DNA of 61,767 nucleotides from Ignavibacterium sp. (GCA_020724775.1 DYGG01000016.1:1-61767), one strand, 5' to 3'; positions 42,801 to 52,826 are shown, counted from the first letter of the stretch. Notes: generated by a model from the sequence alone, not told the origin. A program made the numbers and translations.

Positions 42801-45331
42801 TTTTCGTCCACTCGAATCAGACGCACCCGGTCGATTCTCTTCTTTCGCATCTGCAGCATATTAGCGGCAGTTCCCGAGAAATTTCTGCTTATCAGAATCA
42901 CATCGTTATCCAGCATCTCCGATATTTTCGCCGGCAGCACCAGTTTGCCTGTTTCTGATTCGAGGCGGACCAACGAACCGTTTTCAATCTGTAGTTTTTC
43001 CGCCAGCGACGGGGAAATCTCCACTTGGGCTTCGGCGGCAAACGCCGCCAGAGAACGACTCCGCTCGGTCAGGTGTCCAAAGTGATGCATCTCATCCACC
43101 ACAAACAGCGGATAAGGATAATCTTTCTCAATCTTTTCTTCTGCGAACTTCACTTCCGCCACCGCGTCAGGAAAACTTGGACGCGGCTCTACATTCAATA
43201 GTTCCTGCATCTCGCGAGCGATTTCGTGGGCGTCCGCAAACAACCCTCCTTTGAACTCCCGGGCAATATCCTCAATAATTTGCCGTCCCGGGCGAGAATT
43301 TCCCACCGGCTTGATTGCCGCCTCAAATCGCTGCATTGTTCCTTCCAGATTTATAAAGTGCCCGCTCTGCTCCACCCAACTTGACAGGGGAAGCACCACA
43401 TCGGCTTTCTCCGTTGTCTCCGTTTCATAGAGGTCCGCCACGACGGTAAAATCGAGTTTGTCCAGTCCTTCTCGGACAAACTGGCCGTCCGGAAAAGATG
43501 CCACCGGATTGGCGCCTATTATTAGAAGAGCATCCAGTTCCTCTTTCTTTGCCGCATGTATCATCCGGTCGGTGGCGCGCCCTTCCGTCTCAGGAAATCC
43601 ACCCCACATCGATTTTAACTTCTGCTGGAGTTCCTTTGAAAGGCTCGGCATGACTCCCAGCCTTTCGGCTCCTTTGCTGTTGGCCGCTCTCGACAGTATC
43701 GCCGCCTGTCCTCGCTCGTTCAGATTCAGAACGACCGTCAGATTATGAATCGCCGCCGCAATCGCTTCGCGCGCCGGCGACCCGCTGACAAGTTCTCCAA
43801 CGATTATGCTGATTTTCTTGGCGCTCCTCAATGCCTCAGCCAAATCATTGAGCCTCGCTTCAGAAATGCCGCAAATCTCAGCGGCCTTTGCCGTCGTATT
43901 TGGCTCCAGCCTCGCTTTCAATTCTGCCGCTCGGACATTCCCCTCCCCGTCCGCCTTCTCGGCGAGGCCGATGCAGAGACCATTTAAAAACGCCTCAAGT
44001 GTGCCGGGAACATGAACTATTTCATCACGCGAGAGGTCACCCGATTTCGTAGTGAAGGGATTCAGCGTGTATAATTTTGCTCCCTTTTGATTGACCGCCT
44101 TTCGCACTCTTAAATGAACGATGGGATGTTCTTTAATCAGGTTAGTACCGACCACCAGAATAGTGTCCGAGTTCTCTATGTCGGCAATCCGGAACGACGC
44201 AGAGGTCAGGCGGCTATAATATGGGCTTTCCTTTTCCGGAAGCATCTTATATTCGGTCCTGAAGTCGATATTATTGGAATGAAGTTGCGTCCGGAAGAAT
44301 TTTGAGAACGCCAGCAGCGCTTCGCAATCCTGCTGAGGAGATATCAAGCCTCCGATACATACTCCCCCCTTCTTATCTTTTATTTCACGAAATTTCCGCG
44401 CAATGAGCCCGATCGCTTCCTCCCACGTCGCCGCAACCTGCTTATCCCCCTTCTTGATCAGCGGTGTGGTCAATCGTCCTTCGACCGAGGCTAACTGATA
44501 TCCGTACCGCCCCACATCGCATATCCACCCTTCATCGATGACGTCATTTCTTCGTGACGTCACCCGGTAAACTTTGTCGCGCTCTTTCCAGAGAGTAAGA
44601 TTACAGCCATCGGCGCAATACGAACAAACCGACTTCACCTGCTGTGTTTTCCAGACCCGGATTTTGTATCGCCAATCGGTATTGGTCAGCGCACCCACCG
44701 GGCATATTTCGACCAGGTTACCAGAATATATTGAGTCCACTTTCTCACCGGGAGCCGTATCAATTTCACTAATGTTCCCCCCCTGAAAAACCCCCAGGTC
44801 ATATTCTCCGAATATCTCTTTATTGGCGCGCACGCATTTGAAGCACAGGATACAGCGGTTCTGATTTCTGACTATCTCCGGACCAATGCGATAATCGTCA
44901 AAGGTCGATTTCCGCTCGCGGATGAAACGGTATTTGTTAAAATCAAAGCGGGAATCATCGATTCCATGCGCAAAAGTATTATCCTGTAAATCGCACTCCC
45001 CGCCTTTATCGCAGGTGGGGCAGTCGAGCGGATGATTAATAAGAATGAACTCCAGCACCGCCTTGCGCCCCTCCTTGACTTTTTCGCTCTCGGTGTTTAC
45101 TACCATTCCCGGCATCGCTTCCGTGGCGCAAGAGACCTGAAGTTTCGGCATCTTCTCTATCTCGACATAACAGATACGGCATGCCCCCACCGGTTTCAAT
45201 TTAGGATGCCAGCAGAAGGTCGGTATCTCTATCCCGACCGACTTTGCCGCCTCCAGCACCGTCGTCCCTTTAGGCACGGTCACTTCCCGGCCATTTATTG
45301 TCAAAGTTACTGTCGCTACCGTATCAGCCAT
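42797..45331 (-). CDS. nuoG: NADH-quinone oxidoreductase subunit G
   Basis: 844 residues. An N-terminal [2Fe-2S] domain (GACRICYVEIE, CDKGGECDLQD with a His-ligated cluster) is followed by a ferredoxin-like pair (RCILCFKCVRANKE, EICPVGAL). A molybdopterin-oxidoreductase-like body follows. The CSYCADGC plus WICDVGRYGY set supplies four Cys for the extra cluster N7, as in E. coli and Thermus. It shares one base with the nuoF stop. Confidence 0.96.
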   Translation of the reverse strand: MADTVATVTLTINGREVTVPKGTTVLEAAKSVGIEIPTFCWHPKLKPVGACRICYVEIEKMPKLQVSCATEAMPGMVVNTESEKVKEGRKAVLEFILINHPLDCPTCDKGGECDLQDNTFAHGIDDSRFDFNKYRFIRERKSTFDDYRIGPEIVRNQNRCILCFKCVRANKEIFGEYDLGVFQGGNISEIDTAPGEKVDSIYSGNLVEICPVGALTNTDWRYKIRVWKTQQVKSVCSYCADGCNLTLWKERDKVYRVTSRRNDVIDEGWICDVGRYGYQLASVEGRLTTPLIKKGDKQVAATWEEAIGLIARKFREIKDKKGGVCIGGLISPQQDCEALLAFSKFFRTQLHSNNIDFRTEYKMLPEKESPYYSRLTSASFRIADIENSDTILVVGTNLIKEHPIVHLRVRKAVNQKGAKLYTLNPFTTKSGDLSRDEIVHVPGTLEAFLNGLCIGLAEKADGEGNVRAAELKARLEPNTTAKAAEICGISEARLNDLAEALRSAKKISIIVGELVSGSPAREAIAAAIHNLTVVLNLNERGQAAILSRAANSKGAERLGVMPSLSKELQQKLKSMWGGFPETEGRATDRMIHAAKKEELDALLIIGANPVASFPDGQFVREGLDKLDFTVVADLYETETTEKADVVLPLSSWVEQSGHFINLEGTMQRFEAAIKPVGNSRPGRQIIEDIAREFKGGLFADAHEIAREMQELLNVEPRPSFPDAVAEVKFAEEKIEKDYPYPLFVVDEMHHFGHLTERSRSLAAFAAEAQVEISPSLAEKLQIENGSLVRLESETGKLVLPAKISEMLDNDVILISRNFSGTAANMLQMRKKRIDRVRLIRVDEK

Positions 45332-46614
45332 TACTTAAACTCGAACTCCGACTTAACCAGGCATTTTTTGTGGTCAATATGGTATTGAAATTCATCACGG
45401 AACAACTTCAGCGCCGATTGAATTGGCATCACCGCCGCATCACCGAGAGGGCAGATGGTCCTTCCCAGAATATTATCACATATTGAGTCAATTTTCTCCA
45501 GGTCTCCCGGCTTTCCTTCGCCCCTTTCTATCCGTGAAATCAACTGCTCCAGCCATCCTGTTCCTTCCCGGCATGGTGTGCACTTGCCACATGATTCATG
45601 ACGATAAAAATGTATCAGTCTCTCAATGACCCAGACCATGCAGGTCCGCTCATCCATTACAATGACGGCTCCCGAACCGAGCATCGACCCGGCCGCCGCG
45701 ATCGATTCATAATCCAGCGGCGCGTCAATTTGACTGGGAAGAAGAAATGGCGTCGATGACCCTCCCGGAATAATCGCTTTTATTTTGTGTCCATCGAGAG
45801 GTCCTCCACCCAGTTCACTTATCAGGTAAGAGAGCGGCGTTCCCATCTCCACTTCGTAGTTGCCCGGTTTTTTAACATGCCCCGATAATGAAAATATCTT
45901 AGTCCCCTTTGATTTTTCCGTTCCCATCGACGCGTACCATTCACCGCCGTTGTTGATTATATGCGGCACTGCCGCCAGTGTCTCCACATTGTTCACCACG
46001 GTGGGGCAGGCGTACAATCCTTCAACAGCCGGAAAGGGAGGACGAATTCGCGACATGCCCCGCTCCCCTTCCAGGGAATTCAGAAGCGCAGTTTCTTCTC
46101 CGCATATATATGCTCCGCCGCCGGTATGCACGACCATATTCAGGTCATAGCCGGTGCCGAAGATATTTTTTCCCAGCATTTTTTTATCATAAGCCTCTTT
46201 TACCGCCTGCTCCATTAAAGCCGCCGGTTTGACAAATTCCCCTCGCACATAACAAAACGCCAAATGACTTCCAATCGCATATGCCGCTATCGCCATCCCT
46301 TCCACTACTCCATGCGGGTCCTGCTCCATCAGCACCCGGTCTTTGCAGGTGCCCGGCTCCGATTCATCGGCGTTGCAAATCAGGTAGCGCGGTTTAGGGC
46401 TGTCTTTAGGGACAAAATTCCATTTCATTCCCGCCGGGAAACCGGCGCCGCCACGACCCCTCAGACCTGATTTCTTTACTTCATCAATTACCTGCGCCGG
46501 TTGCATGGTCTTCAGCGTTTTCTCCCATGCCTTATAACCGCCGTGAGCGATATAGGTATCGATATGAATCTGGTTAGGATCATCGATGTACTTGAAGAGT
46601 ATCCGTTTCTCCAT
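45331..46614 (-). CDS. nuoF: NADH-quinone oxidoreductase subunit F
   Basis: 427 residues from ATG 46614, which has GGAGGCAGGG upstream. It binds NADH and FMN and cluster N3. Motifs are GLRGRGGAGFPAGMKW (NADH), GAYICGEETALLNSLEG (FMN/NAD) and the cluster loop ESCGKCTPCREGTGWL with a further Cys in NILGRTICPLGDAA. The start is at the nuoE stop; the longer frame inside nuoE is rejected. Confidence 0.97.
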   Translation of the reverse strand: MEKRILFKYIDDPNQIHIDTYIAHGGYKAWEKTLKTMQPAQVIDEVKKSGLRGRGGAGFPAGMKWNFVPKDSPKPRYLICNADESEPGTCKDRVLMEQDPHGVVEGMAIAAYAIGSHLAFCYVRGEFVKPAALMEQAVKEAYDKKMLGKNIFGTGYDLNMVVHTGGGAYICGEETALLNSLEGERGMSRIRPPFPAVEGLYACPTVVNNVETLAAVPHIINNGGEWYASMGTEKSKGTKIFSLSGHVKKPGNYEVEMGTPLSYLISELGGGPLDGHKIKAIIPGGSSTPFLLPSQIDAPLDYESIAAAGSMLGSGAVIVMDERTCMVWVIERLIHFYRHESCGKCTPCREGTGWLEQLISRIERGEGKPGDLEKIDSICDNILGRTICPLGDAAVMPIQSALKLFRDEFQYHIDHKKCLVKSEFEFK

Positions 46615-46615
46615 T

Positions 46616-47092
46616 TTATCCCTGCCTCCGCAACTCCTCAAGAATCCTATCTACTTTTTCCCGTGTCAAATTCTCATAATATTTATCGTTTATCTGCATC
46701 ATCGGCGCGCTGGCGCAACTGCCGAGACATTCCACTGAAATCAAGGTAAATAGGTTGTCCGGGGTGGTCTCCCCTTTCTTAATCCCCAATTTTTCTTCCA
46801 GGTACCCCACCAGGCTGTCGGCGCCTAACAGGGCGCAACTGATATTATGACAGACCTGAATCAGGTACTTGCCCACCGGCTCCTTGGGAAACATGGTATA
46901 GAAACTTGCCGCCTCGGCAACTTCAATATACGGCACCTCAATAATGTCCGAGATCTCCCTGTAAATCTGGTCGCTCAGATGCCCCACCTGGCGGTAAGCG
47001 ACCGTCAATGCCGGAAGTATCACCGATTTTCGTCGAGGATACTTCACCATTCGCTCTTTTATTTCCGCTATCGATATCTTATTAAGAATCAC
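46616..47092 (-). CDS. nuoE: NADH-quinone oxidoreductase subunit E
   Basis: 158 residues with a GTG start overlapping nuoD by 4 nt. It has a thioredoxin-like [2Fe-2S] fold (cluster N1a). The four ligands are in QVCHNISCALLG and SVECLGSCASAPMMQIND. The N-terminal helical bundle around HLSDQIYREISDII is typical. Confidence 0.96.
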   Translation of the reverse strand: MILNKISIAEIKERMVKYPRRKSVILPALTVAYRQVGHLSDQIYREISDIIEVPYIEVAEAASFYTMFPKEPVGKYLIQVCHNISCALLGADSLVGYLEEKLGIKKGETTPDNLFTLISVECLGSCASAPMMQINDKYYENLTREKVDRILEELRRQG

Positions 47093-48270
47093 CGGTCCAC
47101 CTCACCCAGCACAATATCGATTGAACCGATAACGGCGATGACATCCGCCATCAGCCGTCCTTCCACCATCTCAGGCAATGCCGACAGATTTATGAACGAC
47201 GGCGGTCGCACCCGCATCCGATGAGGCTTATTCGTCCCATCCGAGGATATGTAATATCCCAGTTCCCCTTTGGGGGATTCAATCGCTTGATATACCGCCC
47301 CCCGCGGCGGTTTAAATCCTTCCGTTATAATTTTGAAATGAAATATCAGCGATTCCATCTTCGAGAGGACATCTTCTTTGGGAGGAAGCACTATCCCCGG
47401 GGCATGAACCCGATAAGGTCCCGGCGGCATCCCCTCCAGCGCCTGTTTGACAATCCGCAGCGACTGCCGCATCTCTTCCATTCTGATCAGATACCGGTCA
47501 TAGACATCGCCATTCTTTCCCAACGGTACTTCAAAGTCAAACTTATCATAACCGCAATACGGATTTGCTTTGCGCACATCATAGTTAACCCCGGAACCGC
47601 GCAAACATGGTCCTGACAGACTGCAGTTAATCGCATCTTCCGCCGATATCACGCCCACTCCAATTGTCCGGCTTCGGAAAATCTTGTTGTCATTTAAGAG
47701 TCGCTCGTAATCTTTCAGCCTCTCCGGAATCACTTTCAATATATTTTTCACCCGTTTTTCGAAATCGTCCGGAAGGTCATACGCCAGTCCACCGATTCTG
47801 AAATAGGTTGACATCATTCGCTGGCCCGAGCATGCCTCATAGATGTCAAGGATCATCTCCCGCTCACGGAAGGCGTAAAGCAGCATCGACATCGCTCCCA
47901 GGTCAAGGGCGTGTGTGCCGACCCAGACCAGGTGTGACGCGATTCTGGTCAACTCCGTCAGGATAACCCGCGCATAAACCACCCTCTCCGGCATCTCCAA
48001 TCCGAGAAGTTTTTCTACTGCCAGACAGAATCCCAGATTATTCGACATTGGCGCCAGATAATCCATCCGGTCGGTCATCGGAATCACTTTATAGTAGAGT
48101 TTCGATTCTGCCGTCTTCTCTATGCCGGTATGCAGATACCCGACATGAGGTGTCGCCTTGACCACCGTTTCGCCGTCAAGTTCCAACTCCACCCGAAGCA
48201 CCCCGTGGGTCGCCGGATGCTGCGGACCCATATTAAGAGTCATGGTCTTCTTACCGGCGGCTTCTGTCAC
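47089..48270 (-). CDS. nuoD: NADH-quinone oxidoreductase subunit D
   Basis: 393 residues, GTG start overlapping the nuoC stop (GTGA). It is the 49-kDa hydrogenase-like subunit lining the quinone site. Seen are NMGPQHPATHGVLR (the quinone-site His), YLHTGIEKTAE and the C-terminal IGSIDIVLGEVDR. PCLRGSGVNYDVRKANPYCGY is also typical. Confidence 0.97.
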   Translation of the reverse strand: MTEAAGKKTMTLNMGPQHPATHGVLRVELELDGETVVKATPHVGYLHTGIEKTAESKLYYKVIPMTDRMDYLAPMSNNLGFCLAVEKLLGLEMPERVVYARVILTELTRIASHLVWVGTHALDLGAMSMLLYAFREREMILDIYEACSGQRMMSTYFRIGGLAYDLPDDFEKRVKNILKVIPERLKDYERLLNDNKIFRSRTIGVGVISAEDAINCSLSGPCLRGSGVNYDVRKANPYCGYDKFDFEVPLGKNGDVYDRYLIRMEEMRQSLRIVKQALEGMPPGPYRVHAPGIVLPPKEDVLSKMESLIFHFKIITEGFKPPRGAVYQAIESPKGELGYYISSDGTNKPHRMRVRPPSFINLSALPEMVEGRLMADVIAVIGSIDIVLGEVDR

Positions 48271-48785
48271 AGTATTACCTCCGGCGGTTCGGTCTTGTTG
48301 TAAGAGAACTGCGGCACTTCATAGGTAAGCGGATAATCTTTCCTAAGCGGATACCCCTCCAGTTCATCCGGGGTCACAATCTTTCGCAGGTCGGGATGCC
48401 CGATAAATACTATCCCCATCAAATCAAACACTTCCCGCTCCATCCAGTTTGCCCCCTGCCAGATGGTCGTCACAGTGTCAATAGCCGGCTCACTCTCCGG
48501 AAGTCGCACTTTGAGAAGTAGCCGATACTTCGACTTGAGAGAATACAGATTGTATATAACTTCGAATCGCCCTTCTTTTTCTTCAATATCCCCCAGCCAG
48601 TCCAGAGAGCAGATATCGGACAGGAAAACAAATTCAAGTTCCGGCGCGGTATTCAGCGCCCGGCAAATGTCATAGAGATATTCTTTCTTGATAAAAAAAG
48701 ACTGCTGATTCCGGAAATTATGTTCCCGGATTATCGCGTCTTCAAAGTTCTTCTTAAGAAACTCTCTTACTTTATCTTCCAGCAT
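48267..48785 (-). CDS. nuoC: NADH-quinone oxidoreductase subunit C
   Basis: 172 residues from ATG 48785 (MLEDKVREFL), which has AAGGA close upstream; a GTG at 48806 is the alternative. It is the 30-kDa subunit. ICSLDWLGD, FEVIYNLYSLKSKYRLLLKV and the C-terminal ANWMEREVFDLMGIVFIGH with EGYPLRKDYPLT are diagnostic. It is separate from nuoD, unlike the fused NuoCD of E. coli. Confidence 0.95.
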   Translation of the reverse strand: MLEDKVREFLKKNFEDAIIREHNFRNQQSFFIKKEYLYDICRALNTAPELEFVFLSDICSLDWLGDIEEKEGRFEVIYNLYSLKSKYRLLLKVRLPESEPAIDTVTTIWQGANWMEREVFDLMGIVFIGHPDLRKIVTPDELEGYPLRKDYPLTYEVPQFSYNKTEPPEVIL

Positions 48786-48860
48786 GGTCCTTGTGCCAAA
48801 ATTCACAAATCAAGTCATTCAAAAGTCCGATATCTTATTTCTGACCGGCAGTACTTCTTC

Positions 48861-49358
48861 TCAGGCTTCTTTTTTTGACAGTTTCCTGCTTGAAACCGAT
48901 TCGTTCTTTACTTTCTCAAAAAGTTTCAGAATCCCTTCCATTAACTGCTCCGGACGGGGCGGGCAGCCCGGCACATAGATATCAACCGGGATTATCTTAT
49001 CAACTCCCTGAACTATCGCATAATTATTGAAGACTCCACCGCAAGAGGCGCAGGCGCCCATTGATATCACCCATTTCGGATTGGGCATCTGTTCATAAAG
49101 ACGCTTCACCACTGGAGCCATCTTTACCGAGACTCGACCGGCAACAATCATCAAGTCTGCCTGCCGCGGAGATGGTCTCATCACCTCCATCCCGAATCGG
49201 GCAAGGTCAAAATGCGCGGCAAAAGTTGATATCATTTCAATGGCACAGCAGGCAAGCCCGAAACCTAAGGGCCACATGGACCTTGTTCGCGCCCAATTGA
49301 CCATCTTATCCAGACTGGTGAGAATGATTGAATCTGGAATCTTCGCCTCTATTCCCAC
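48861..49358 (-). CDS. nuoB: NADH-quinone oxidoreductase subunit B
   Basis: 165 residues with a GTG start overlapping nuoA by 10 nt. It carries cluster N2, which reduces the quinone. The tandem Cys and other ligands are in [30 protein letters not shown] and [15 protein letters not shown]. The C-terminal lysine-rich tail is short. Confidence 0.97.
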   Translation of the reverse strand: MGIEAKIPDSIILTSLDKMVNWARTRSMWPLGFGLACCAIEMISTFAAHFDLARFGMEVMRPSPRQADLMIVAGRVSVKMAPVVKRLYEQMPNPKWVISMGACASCGGVFNNYAIVQGVDKIIPVDIYVPGCPPRPEQLMEGILKLFEKVKNESVSSRKLSKKEA

Positions 49359-49705
49359 TTCAGGGCTCCTTTTCCCAAGATGTAAAAGTAACCGACTGAA
49401 AGGATTACGATGAAGACCAGCATTTCAATAAACCCAAACAGCCCCAGACTCTGGTAGATGACCGCCCAGGGATAGAGAAAGACAACTTCTAAGTCAAATA
49501 TTATAAATAGGATAGCAATCATGTAAAACTTCACCGGCACCCGCCCGCGAGTATCCCCCTTCGGCTTCATACCGCTTTCATAGGGATCCCCTTTGGCTCC
49601 TTCGGAACTTCTCCGCCCGAAAATTACCGATATAAAAGCCATTGCGACCGCCAGTATGGTCGCAAACAGGATCAGGAAGAATATCGGGTAAAGCGTCTCA
49701 AACAT
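49349..49705 (-). CDS. nuoA: NADH-quinone oxidoreductase subunit A
   Basis: 118 residues, three membrane helices. The loop with [20 protein letters not shown] holds the conserved E-S-G near the quinone site, and [19 protein letters not shown] is the signature helix with the Asp/Glu pair. It is the first gene of the nuo operon, with a strong promoter about 20-30 nt upstream and AAGG as ribosome site. Confidence 0.96.
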   Translation of the reverse strand: MFETLYPIFFLILFATILAVAMAFISVIFGRRSSEGAKGDPYESGMKPKGDTRGRVPVKFYMIAILFIIFDLEVVFLYPWAVIYQSLGLFGFIEMLVFIVILSVGYFYILGKGALKWE

Positions 49706-49731
49706 ATATGAGCCTTAATATTTAATTGGCT

Positions 49732-49760
49732 ATTATAAAATCAGGACCCGTTGTAGTCAA
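49732..49760 (-). promoter_or_regulatory. Promoter of the nuo operon
   Basis: On the minus strand TTGACT (49760-49755), a 17-nt spacer and perfect TATAAT (49737-49732). The start near 49725 leaves a leader of about 20 nt before nuoA. Confidence 0.8.
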
Positions 49761-49854
49761 CAATTATTTGTGAAACTTTTAACAATCACGAATGTAAGAG
49801 TCCTCTAATAATTGGTCTTCCATATTTAATTTACGATGGAATCGCTCGGGCTGT

Positions 49855-50907
49855 TTATACTCCGACCCGGATATGATTCGAGAAAATCCATCCCCGTTCC
49901 CCCTTATAGACCTCGACTCGATACAAACCTGGCTCGGTCGCCTTAAAATCCAATGATTTCCCCTCCGTCATCGACACCGTTCTTCCATTCACCACCATCC
50001 TGATTCCTCCTCGTTCCGGAATCTTCACCGCAAGGATGGTATCCGGCGAAAATTCCAGGCTTTCACCTGAAATAACCTCTTCATTTGTGCCCAGTCCCCT
50101 AAACTCAAACCCTGAGGCGTCTCCCCAGCGATAATTGGAAACAAAGAGACGGCAATCTCGGATGGCATCATAAACCTGTCTCTTGGCGGTTTCCAAGTCT
50201 CTTGAAAGCGGCTCAGGAATGAGGACATGTGTCCTCAATGAACGAAATTGGACTTTATATGGAAATATCGTAATCCGTATCGGACCGGCTCTGTATGGGT
50301 ACCCGTGAACATCGATCGCCCCCAGTCCGGCAACTTTTCTTTTCTGATTCAGGTCATCCCACTTTTGCAGTATCCTGTCGGTCGGCGAGCGCATAAATTT
50401 CCGGGGAGAGAAAACCATCTTCAGTTTGTTGTAAGGCTTCAGATTCTCCATCCACTCCGACATCTGATTCCAAATCTCCAGACCATCGAAGCCCTCGGCA
50501 TCCCAGGCGAGCCAGGGGTATGACGGATATTTCCCCAGTCTCGGGCGGATTTCATCCGGATGGGCGATAATTCCCAGTCCCCCCTGCCTTTTCCCTTCCG
50601 CCACATATTCCTGCGGTGACAATTCGGGCGACAGGACATCTTCAGTATTAAACAATAAATAATGATTGCAGTCCTCCTTGTCATTATGCTCATAACCGAT
50701 AAGCACCAGAGTATTCTTATAGAACCCCTCTTTCCCTTCTCTTCTTGCCTTCAATGTCATATGGTCTGTCACCAGGATAAAATCAAGCCCGGTAGCGGAA
50801 GCGATGTCGGCCACTTCTTCCAGCGGTTTGGTTCCATCTGAGTCTGTGGTATGAATATGGATACATCCGCAGTACTCGTGGTATCCGTCGCTTCTCTTAC
50901 TTATCAT
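49855..50907 (-). CDS. PHP-domain metal-dependent phosphoesterase-like protein
   Basis: 350 residues. The PHP metal ligands are visible in order: CIHIHTTDSDG, FILVTDH, VLIGYEHND, LGIIAHPDE and LGAIDVHGYPY. Such proteins hydrolyse phosphoesters (histidinol phosphate, nucleotides, polymerase proofreading). The C-terminal 100 residues (ILAVKIPERGGIRMVVNGR) look like a beta-sandwich. No substrate can be named. It overlaps the transporter gene by 11 nt and is the last gene of the HD-MFS-PHP operon. Confidence 0.85.
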   Translation of the reverse strand: MISKRSDGYHEYCGCIHIHTTDSDGTKPLEEVADIASATGLDFILVTDHMTLKARREGKEGFYKNTLVLIGYEHNDKEDCNHYLLFNTEDVLSPELSPQEYVAEGKRQGGLGIIAHPDEIRPRLGKYPSYPWLAWDAEGFDGLEIWNQMSEWMENLKPYNKLKMVFSPRKFMRSPTDRILQKWDDLNQKRKVAGLGAIDVHGYPYRAGPIRITIFPYKVQFRSLRTHVLIPEPLSRDLETAKRQVYDAIRDCRLFVSNYRWGDASGFEFRGLGTNEEVISGESLEFSPDTILAVKIPERGGIRMVVNGRTVSMTEGKSLDFKATEPGLYRVEVYKGERGWIFSNHIRVGV

Positions 50908-52228
50908 CGAACGCCTGAGTCCTTTCCGGCAGTTTTCTGAAGATTATCAAACCGATACTCATCATAATCATCAATGAAATTACGGCGCAGCGATACGGCA
51001 ATTTGGCGGCCTGCGCGTCGTTCAATCCAAATATCGCCGCCAGCGTTTTGCCGGCCACCCTATCCGGCGAGAAGAAATAGACCGTTACGCCCCAAATTAT
51101 CGGACCGAGAACCGCGGCGGCTCTTCCCGACAGAGAATAGAGCCCAAAAAACCGGCCCAGTTCCTCTCTTGGCACCCGCTCGGCCAAAAGCGGTCGCGAA
51201 ACTGTCCATAAACCGCCCAGGAGGACTCCTAAAGCCGATCCCAAAAGATATATGACCACCTGGTCCTCGACTACAATAAAAAGCCCCAGGGTCAAGAGCC
51301 ATCCCCATATTATCAAGAACATCAACCGCTTCAAACTGCGCCCCTGAGACAGTTTCCCTATTGCAAAGGAACCTACCATTGCCGACAGGGTTGAAACAAT
51401 CAGGAAAACTGTCAAGTCGGCGTCCGAGAATCCAAGCACCAGCGATGAGAATATCCCGATATTCAGTATCACCGTGGCGACCGCATCTTCGAAAAAATAA
51501 TCGGCAACTATGAATCTCATTACCCCGGGATATTTCCCGGTCTCTTTTATCCCCTGCCAGACCTCCTGATATGCCTTCTTTATCTTGATTTTACTTTCTT
51601 TGAGAATCGATTTCCGCTCCTTCACCCAGAGGAAGAGAGGAATCGAGAATAGGAAGAAAAAAATCGCGGTCGGAAGAAACGCCCCGGCTTTTCCGTATCC
51701 CTCAATCCCCGGAATTTTCTGCCCGAACAAAGAGCCGGTTACGGCCGGTAGCACCAGAATCATTCCAACGATCGAACCAAGATACCCCCATGCCACTCCC
51801 ACTCCTGAAATCAGACGGGCTCTTTCCCCTTCCGCAACGGAATAGAGAAGAGAGTTATAAAAGACCATTCCCCCCTCATAGAAGAAATTCGAGGCGGCAA
51901 ATAAGATTAGAAGAACGGCGAATGCCGAAAGCGGAATCAGAGGCAAGAGTCCGGTGCTTAAGCAGCAGAAAAAAGTGAATAGAAAGAGAAATAATTTCTT
52001 TTTTCCGGAGTGGTCCGAGATAGCCCCCAGCGCCGGCATCAGGATCCCGGTCAGGAGCATTGAGCCGGAAAAGGCAATGTCATAATATAATCCTTCACGC
52101 CCCAAATCCTCTACAATCCACCGCTTCAGATATAATGATAGGATATTCATCGAATAGATGGTGTTGGCAAAATCGTACAGCGACCAGCCGACCACATCCT
52201 TGCGAAAAATATCTTTGATTGAACTCAA
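50897..52228 (-). CDS. MFS transporter of the UMF1 type
   Basis: 443 residues, 12 membrane helices, TTG start overlapping the HD gene stop (TTGA). The opening DVVGWSLYDFANTIYSMNIL is the hallmark of UMF1/Atg22-like permeases, followed by GAISDHSGKKKLFLFLF. Substrate unknown; yeast Atg22 exports amino acids from the vacuole. It lies between the HD and PHP hydrolase genes. Confidence 0.9.
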   Translation of the reverse strand: MSSIKDIFRKDVVGWSLYDFANTIYSMNILSLYLKRWIVEDLGREGLYYDIAFSGSMLLTGILMPALGAISDHSGKKKLFLFLFTFFCCLSTGLLPLIPLSAFAVLLILFAASNFFYEGGMVFYNSLLYSVAEGERARLISGVGVAWGYLGSIVGMILVLPAVTGSLFGQKIPGIEGYGKAGAFLPTAIFFFLFSIPLFLWVKERKSILKESKIKIKKAYQEVWQGIKETGKYPGVMRFIVADYFFEDAVATVILNIGIFSSLVLGFSDADLTVFLIVSTLSAMVGSFAIGKLSQGRSLKRLMFLIIWGWLLTLGLFIVVEDQVVIYLLGSALGVLLGGLWTVSRPLLAERVPREELGRFFGLYSLSGRAAAVLGPIIWGVTVYFFSPDRVAGKTLAAIFGLNDAQAAKLPYRCAVISLMIMMSIGLIIFRKLPERTQAFDDK

Positions 52229-52773
52229 AGCTCGAGGATATCCGCTATGCTTAACATTCCGTCTCTTACCAACATCAGAAAGTCAGCCAACTCCAGCCCC
52301 AGATAGGAACAGGCGGCGATATTTTCACGGCTTGCCCCGGCCGCAAAACGTCTCTCTTTAAAGCGGCGCAGCATGAATTCTGCGTCAATGTTTATCAGTT
52401 TCTTTGATGGGTGCATCAAGGCGCAGGCGACAATGAAGCCGGTGGTTGGGTCGGTCGTATAAAGGGCCCAATCAAGACTAGTGCGGCATGGCGCATGCCC
52501 CGGATGGCACCGGATGGCATAAATCATCTCCGCCGGCAGATTATACGGCTTCAGCCATTCTTCGGTAATGAAAGTATGTTGCGGCGCAATTTCGGCGGTA
52601 ACATCGTAATCCAGGTCATGCAGCAGTCCTGTCAGACCCCAGATATTTTCGTCTTCGCCAAAATGTTTCGCCAGGCGGACCATGCCGGCTTCTACTGAAT
52701 AGATGTGTTTTCGAAGATTCTTGTTGGCAATCTTCGATTCCATCAAGCGTAACGCTTCTGCGCGCTCAATCAT
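52225..52773 (-). CDS. HD-domain metal-dependent phosphohydrolase
   Basis: 182 residues. HD ligands appear as RKHIYSVEAGM (His), GLLHDLDYD (His-Asp) and PQHTFITEEW with AIRCHPGH further on and a late Asp in YTTDPTTGF. This is the short HDIG-like form acting on nucleotides or related phosphates. GAGGAGAG precedes the ATG. It is the first gene of a three-gene operon under a consensus promoter. Confidence 0.88.
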   Translation of the reverse strand: MIERAEALRLMESKIANKNLRKHIYSVEAGMVRLAKHFGEDENIWGLTGLLHDLDYDVTAEIAPQHTFITEEWLKPYNLPAEMIYAIRCHPGHAPCRTSLDWALYTTDPTTGFIVACALMHPSKKLINIDAEFMLRRFKERRFAAGASRENIAACSYLGLELADFLMLVRDGMLSIADILEL

Positions 52774-52797
52774 CTCTCTCCTCGAATTTGATTGCCT

Positions 52798-52826
52798 ATT
52801 ATATACGATACCGGCGTAAATGTCAA
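52798..52826 (-). promoter_or_regulatory. Consensus promoter of the HD-UMF1-PHP operon
   Basis: On the minus strand TTGACA (52826-52821), a 17-nt spacer and TATAAT (52803-52798), a perfect sigma-70 consensus. The leader is about 20 nt. Confidence 0.85.
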
